The notes under the pieces were generated by a model, which saw only the letters and a program-made list of their open reading frames with translations, did no database searches and was not told the origin of the DNA. A stretch of DNA of 64,000 bases, from positions 97,544 through 161,543 of the forward strand of contig JAHIVH010000066.1 of assembly GCA_018816735.1 (NCBI GenBank). Reading direction: 5' to 3'. This document shows, in pieces, positions 60,669-64,000 of this stretch. A program made the position numbers and the translations under genes. How positions within the stretch are numbered: position 1 is the first letter of the stretch; each line of letters starts with the position of its first letter. This DNA comes from Pseudomonadota bacterium. GTDB lineage: Bacteria; Desulfobacterota; Desulfobacteria; Desulfobacterales; JAHIVH01.

Positions 60669-62900
60669 ATGCTAAAAAAGATATTAAGACCAACGTCTTT
60701 CAAAATCGGCTGCCTGATCATTATTCTGTCTGTTTTATTATTTCAGACGTTTGGTCAGAATAAACCGGCATTGCTTGTCTCTCTGGACAATCAGATCACA
60801 GATGCCATGTTCAGGTGGCGGGGGCCTGTCCCGACAACAGGCCAGGTGGTGATTGTCGATATTGATGAAAAAAGTCTCAAGGAATTTGGCCAGTGGCCAT
60901 GGCCCAGGGATATCGTGGCTCTGCTGGTAACATCCATCCATGAAAGCGGTGTAAAGGTTCTGGGGTTTGATATTGTTTTTGCAGAAAAAGATCGAACATC
61001 TCCCATCGCCTATATCTCCAGGCTCGGTTCTGTGCTCAAATGTCCCTTATCTGAAGAAGATCTTGCCGCCCTGGAAGATAAGGATGCGTTAAATCATGAC
61101 ATCATATTGGGAAATGCTGTGGCGGCACACCCGACAGTATTGGGCTATGTATTTCAGCAAAAAACAGATACATTAAAAACCCGGTCAGAAAAACCGTTTC
61201 CATCTGCCAATATCAGAATTGACCCGCCGGAATACAGCTATGAGAATATTGCCCTGATGAAGGCGTTTCGGGCGATTGTCAATGTGGAAGATGTGGCCCA
61301 GGCTGAAACCGAAGGGTTTTTTAACGTGTTTCCGGATCAGTCAGGCACCGTAAGAAAAGTCCCCCTTTTTATGGAACTGGATGGCCTTGCCTATCCCTCG
61401 CTGGCTTTGGAAATGCTTCGTCTGGGACTTCAGGAAGACACGGTGACCATTCATTTGTCCAAACAGGAGAAAACCTTCAAACAGGATATTATAGGTGTTT
61501 CATTTGCCAACCGGTTCATACCCACCGACGCAACATGCCAGGTGACCGTTAATTACAGGGGCACTGTCTTTTCTTTTCCGTATGTATCTGCGCTTGATGT
61601 GATTCAGGGAAAAAACAGGGCGGCTCTCAAAGACAAATATGTCATTATCGGCACATCTGCAGCCGGTCTTCTCGATTTAAGGGCAACCCCGTTTTCGAGT
61701 AAGTTCACAGGGGTCGAAATCCATGCGAACGTGATTGACAACATTCTGGCAGGCGATCTGTTTCTCTATGACATATTTACGGAAAATGCCATTACACTCA
61801 CCATTATTATCGTTTTTGGCCTGATTCTCTCTTTTGTATTGTCATTTTGCGGCCCGGTTTATGGGGGCATAGGCGGCCTCCTGACCCTTATTACGTTAAC
61901 CGTTGGGAATTATTATCTGTTTTTTTTGAGAAATGAGATCATCGGGGTGGCTTATCCTTTTGTTTCCTTTCTTCTGATTTTTATCATATTAAGTCTCTTT
62001 AACTATTTTTTTGAAGGCAGGGAAAAACATTTTATACATAAGGCCTTTGGCCATTATGTCTCCCCCCATGTGGTCAATGCCCTTGTCAAGCGTCCGGACA
62101 AGCTGTCATTAAAGGGCGAGCAGAAAGAGCTAACGATCTTTTTTTCAGATATCCGGGATTTTACGACAATATCGGAAAGCATGAACTCCCATCAGCTGGG
62201 TATCCTTTTAAACGAATATCTTACAGCCATGAGTACCATTGTCATGGAATATGAAGGGATGGTGGACAAGTTCATCGGCGATGCGATTATGGCGATCTGG
62301 GGAGCACCACTGGATGATGAAAATCATGCCCGGAATGCGGCCCGAGCCTCTTTGAAAATGATGGAAACATTAACAAAACTCCAGGTGCATTGGGAATCAC
62401 AGGGATTTCCCAAAATTGATATCGGTATCGGCGTGAATACCGGGATGGTCAGTGTGGGGAATTTTGGGAGTCATGCGAGGTTCGACTATACGGTGATCGG
62501 TGATAATGTCAACCTTGCCTCCAGGCTTGAGGGCCTGAACAAAATGTATGGCACGAAAATTATCATTTCAGAATTCACAAAGATGGCTATAGGCGATTCT
62601 TTTAGCTGCAGACTGATTGATTTAGTGAAAGTAAAGGGCAAAAAGGAATCAACAAAAATATTTGAACTGGTTTGCGAAGGAAGTCCTGATCCTGAAAAGA
62701 AAAAAGAAATTGTCATGTTTGAAGAGGCCTTGAGCGATTATCACTCAAGAAAATTTAAAGACGCCTATAACAAACTTGAAACGTTGAACCACATGTATGC
62801 CAGGACACTTTACACCGGGTATTTAGACCGGATCGATCAATATTTCGAGAATCCGCCACCTGAAGACTGGGATGGTGCGTTTGTTTTTAAGCGCAAATAA
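60669..62900 (+). CDS. CHASE2-domain adenylate cyclase
   Basis: 743 residues. One N-terminal TM (about 10-27), an extracytoplasmic CHASE2 sensor domain (about 30-365), three TM segments (about 370-450), then a class III cyclase domain (about 470-660). Metal-binding Asp494 (FSDIRDFT) and Asp538 (IGDAIMA) are present. The Lys before FIGD and the Asp in RFDYTVIGD fit the adenine-specific pair, so cAMP is the more likely product. A short C-terminal helical tail follows. It would turn an external signal, unknown here, into a second messenger. The start lacks a strong ribosome site. Confidence 0.92.
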   Translation: MLKKILRPTSFKIGCLIIILSVLLFQTFGQNKPALLVSLDNQITDAMFRWRGPVPTTGQVVIVDIDEKSLKEFGQWPWPRDIVALLVTSIHESGVKVLGFDIVFAEKDRTSPIAYISRLGSVLKCPLSEEDLAALEDKDALNHDIILGNAVAAHPTVLGYVFQQKTDTLKTRSEKPFPSANIRIDPPEYSYENIALMKAFRAIVNVEDVAQAETEGFFNVFPDQSGTVRKVPLFMELDGLAYPSLALEMLRLGLQEDTVTIHLSKQEKTFKQDIIGVSFANRFIPTDATCQVTVNYRGTVFSFPYVSALDVIQGKNRAALKDKYVIIGTSAAGLLDLRATPFSSKFTGVEIHANVIDNILAGDLFLYDIFTENAITLTIIIVFGLILSFVLSFCGPVYGGIGGLLTLITLTVGNYYLFFLRNEIIGVAYPFVSFLLIFIILSLFNYFFEGREKHFIHKAFGHYVSPHVVNALVKRPDKLSLKGEQKELTIFFSDIRDFTTISESMNSHQLGILLNEYLTAMSTIVMEYEGMVDKFIGDAIMAIWGAPLDDENHARNAARASLKMMETLTKLQVHWESQGFPKIDIGIGVNTGMVSVGNFGSHARFDYTVIGDNVNLASRLEGLNKMYGTKIIISEFTKMAIGDSFSCRLIDLVKVKGKKESTKIFELVCEGSPDPEKKKEIVMFEEALSDYHSRKFKDAYNKLETLNHMYARTLYTGYLDRIDQYFENPPPEDWDGAFVFKRK

Positions 62901-63130
62901 TGACTCGATAGTGCAAAGACGGTTGAATGGTAAAAAAGAGATTGCATCATCCACGTAAAAGGTATTAAGGTGGCGCTTTGAGTTTCAATCCAGAATAATT
63001 TAAAGCAGACATGCATAAGAAACCATTGATAAAAACGTTCGTCGTCAATCCGTGTGCATTCATTATGACTATGTACAATTTTTCGTTTATTATGATCAAT
63101 GATGCATAAGCGTTGGAGAAGATATATCTC

Positions 63131-64000
63131 ATGACCGGCAAAGAAACCTCAGGCGATCTGAAAAACAGGATACTTGAGCTTGAACAGGAAAATGACGCCC
63201 TCAGGCAATCTGAAAAAAAATACAGAGATTTAATCGAAAATATTCCGGATGCGGTGTATTCTCTTGATGCCATGAGCCGTGTCAGCTCCATAAACATTCC
63301 TGCTGCGGGCTTCTACGGGTATACACCCGAGGACCTTATGGGACATGACTTCTCAACATTCATTCATCCGGATGACCAGGAAAAGGTGGTAAACTCTTTT
63401 ATCGAGGCCATAGAAAGCCTTCGGCAATGGACAACGGGTTTGAGATTCCGGGTGATTGCAAAAGATGGTTCCTGTCATTGGGTTGAGCTTAACTCCCATA
63501 TGCATTTTGATGAAAATGGCAATTATCACAATGAGGAAGGGGTTTTAAGAAATATTGATGAAAGGGTTATGACCGAACAGGCACTGATTGAAATACGGAG
63601 TCAGCTTGAAAAACGGGTTGAAGAAAGAACCGCAGAGCTTAAAGAGGCCAATAAAAAATTATTAAGAGAGAATGAGGACCGAAAGCGGGTTGAAAAAGAA
63701 TTGCGTGAAAGCGAGAAACGATTTCGGGAACTTGCGGATTTCCTGCCGCAACCGGTCTATGAAATGGATACCTGGGGAAAGCTCAAGTACATGAGCAATA
63801 TCGGCTATGAAATGACAGGCTACTCAAAAGATGAGCTGAAAAAAATCGGCCATTTGGCTGATATTTTCCATCCGGATGAGCGTGAACGTTTCTATTACAA
63901 TATGCAAATGCTGTTTTCCGGGAAAAAAATACCGGCAAATGAATACACGCTCATTTCAAAAGATGGGTCATTTATACCTTTAATTCTTCACGCAGCACCA
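63131..64000 (+). CDS. multi-PAS sensor protein, 5' part (cut by window end)
   Basis: 290 codons, open to the last base. Start ATG at 63131 with GGAGAAG about 10 bp before. An N-terminal coiled coil, then a first PAS domain (YRDLIENIPDAVYSLDAM, FIHPDDQEKV, about 30-150), a second coiled coil (about 155-195) and a second PAS domain (FRELADFLPQPVYEMDTWGKLKYMSN, IFHPDERERFY, about 198-290) which runs on. Domains of this type usually precede a histidine kinase or a diguanylate cyclase; the output lies beyond the window. No membrane segment so far, so it is cytoplasmic in this part. The 230-bp gap 62901-63130 shows nothing definite. Confidence 0.85.
   Translation, partial: MTGKETSGDLKNRILELEQENDALRQSEKKYRDLIENIPDAVYSLDAMSRVSSINIPAAGFYGYTPEDLMGHDFSTFIHPDDQEKVVNSFIEAIESLRQWTTGLRFRVIAKDGSCHWVELNSHMHFDENGNYHNEEGVLRNIDERVMTEQALIEIRSQLEKRVEERTAELKEANKKLLRENEDRKRVEKELRESEKRFRELADFLPQPVYEMDTWGKLKYMSNIGYEMTGYSKDELKKIGHLADIFHPDERERFYYNMQMLFSGKKIPANEYTLISKDGSFIPLILHAAP

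Noticed and set aside
1..64000. tRNA, rRNA or insertion-sequence genes
   Set aside because: I read the gaps and found no cloverleaf-type sequence, no rRNA-like stretch and no transposase frame; a covariance-model scan was not possible.

Overview
The window looks like a chromosomal segment of a strictly anaerobic, sulfate-reducer-like bacterium of the Desulfobacterota (Desulfobacterales-like). This is inferred from gene content, not from a search: a four-subunit pyruvate/2-oxoacid:ferredoxin oxidoreductase, a tungsten-type aldehyde:ferredoxin oxidoreductase, a PPi-dependent phosphofructokinase, a rubredoxin-like protein, a CooC-type maturation ATPase and a TAXI-TRAP transporter, with no aerobic respiratory genes. 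I saw no rRNA, tRNA, CRISPR array, insertion sequence or prophage.

Layout. 1-4741 (+): end of an acyl-CoA dehydrogenase, an internally duplicated unknown protein, a small membrane protein and a long PPi-phosphofructokinase. 4762-8638 (-): TetR regulator, RND/MMPL-type exporter carrying an EF-hand-like loop, and a PilZ protein. 8954-15935 (+): the most unusual region, with three paralogous condensation-domain-like acyltransferases, two FabH-type ketosynthases, an acyl carrier protein and an SDR reductase. It is divergent from the TetR/exporter genes, and a near-perfect 30-bp inverted repeat lies between the two. 15938-19313: a flavodoxin-like reductase fused to a dead phosphatase-like domain, a rubredoxin-like protein, a cupin, a thioesterase-like protein and a MarR regulator. 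19413-24460: aldehyde:ferredoxin oxidoreductase and a TAXI-TRAP transporter.

24650-46662 is a dense minus-strand run, read from lon downwards: Lon, an AsmA/YdbH-like protein, a YdbL-like lipoprotein, a 2854-residue exported PD40-TPR-CHAT protein, an SH3 protein, a Tat-exported M48 metalloprotease, FolA, TrmO, a transglutaminase-like protein and an ABC-2 exporter. Most neighbours overlap or lie within about 35 bp; the larger gaps are 66 bp (31397-31462) and about 208 bp (28500-28707). The theme is envelope maintenance and proteolysis. 47033-49919: an orphan PilT-like ATPase, a second TetR and a membrane protein. 50152-52376 (+): amidohydrolase, methyltransferase and CooC-like ATPase. 52466-53909 (-): two different VapBC-type toxin-antitoxin pairs. 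54103-57064 (+): porGDAB, followed by a hairpin terminator and an XRE-cupin regulator. 57868-59835 (-): membrane proteins and a membrane-anchored methyltransferase. 60091-64000 (+): a DUF2889 protein, a CHASE2 adenylate cyclase and the start of a PAS sensor protein that runs off the window.

The best candidate for an undescribed system is 4762-15935: a small FabH/ACP/SDR assembly line with three HHxxxDG-type acyltransferases, apparently paired with a lipid-type RND exporter under a shared TetR switch. The second is the exported giant CHAT protein with a degenerate second CHAT-like domain, next to an M48 protease and a YdbH/YdbL module. Short degenerate 8-9 bp repeat arrays recur in three intergenic gaps.
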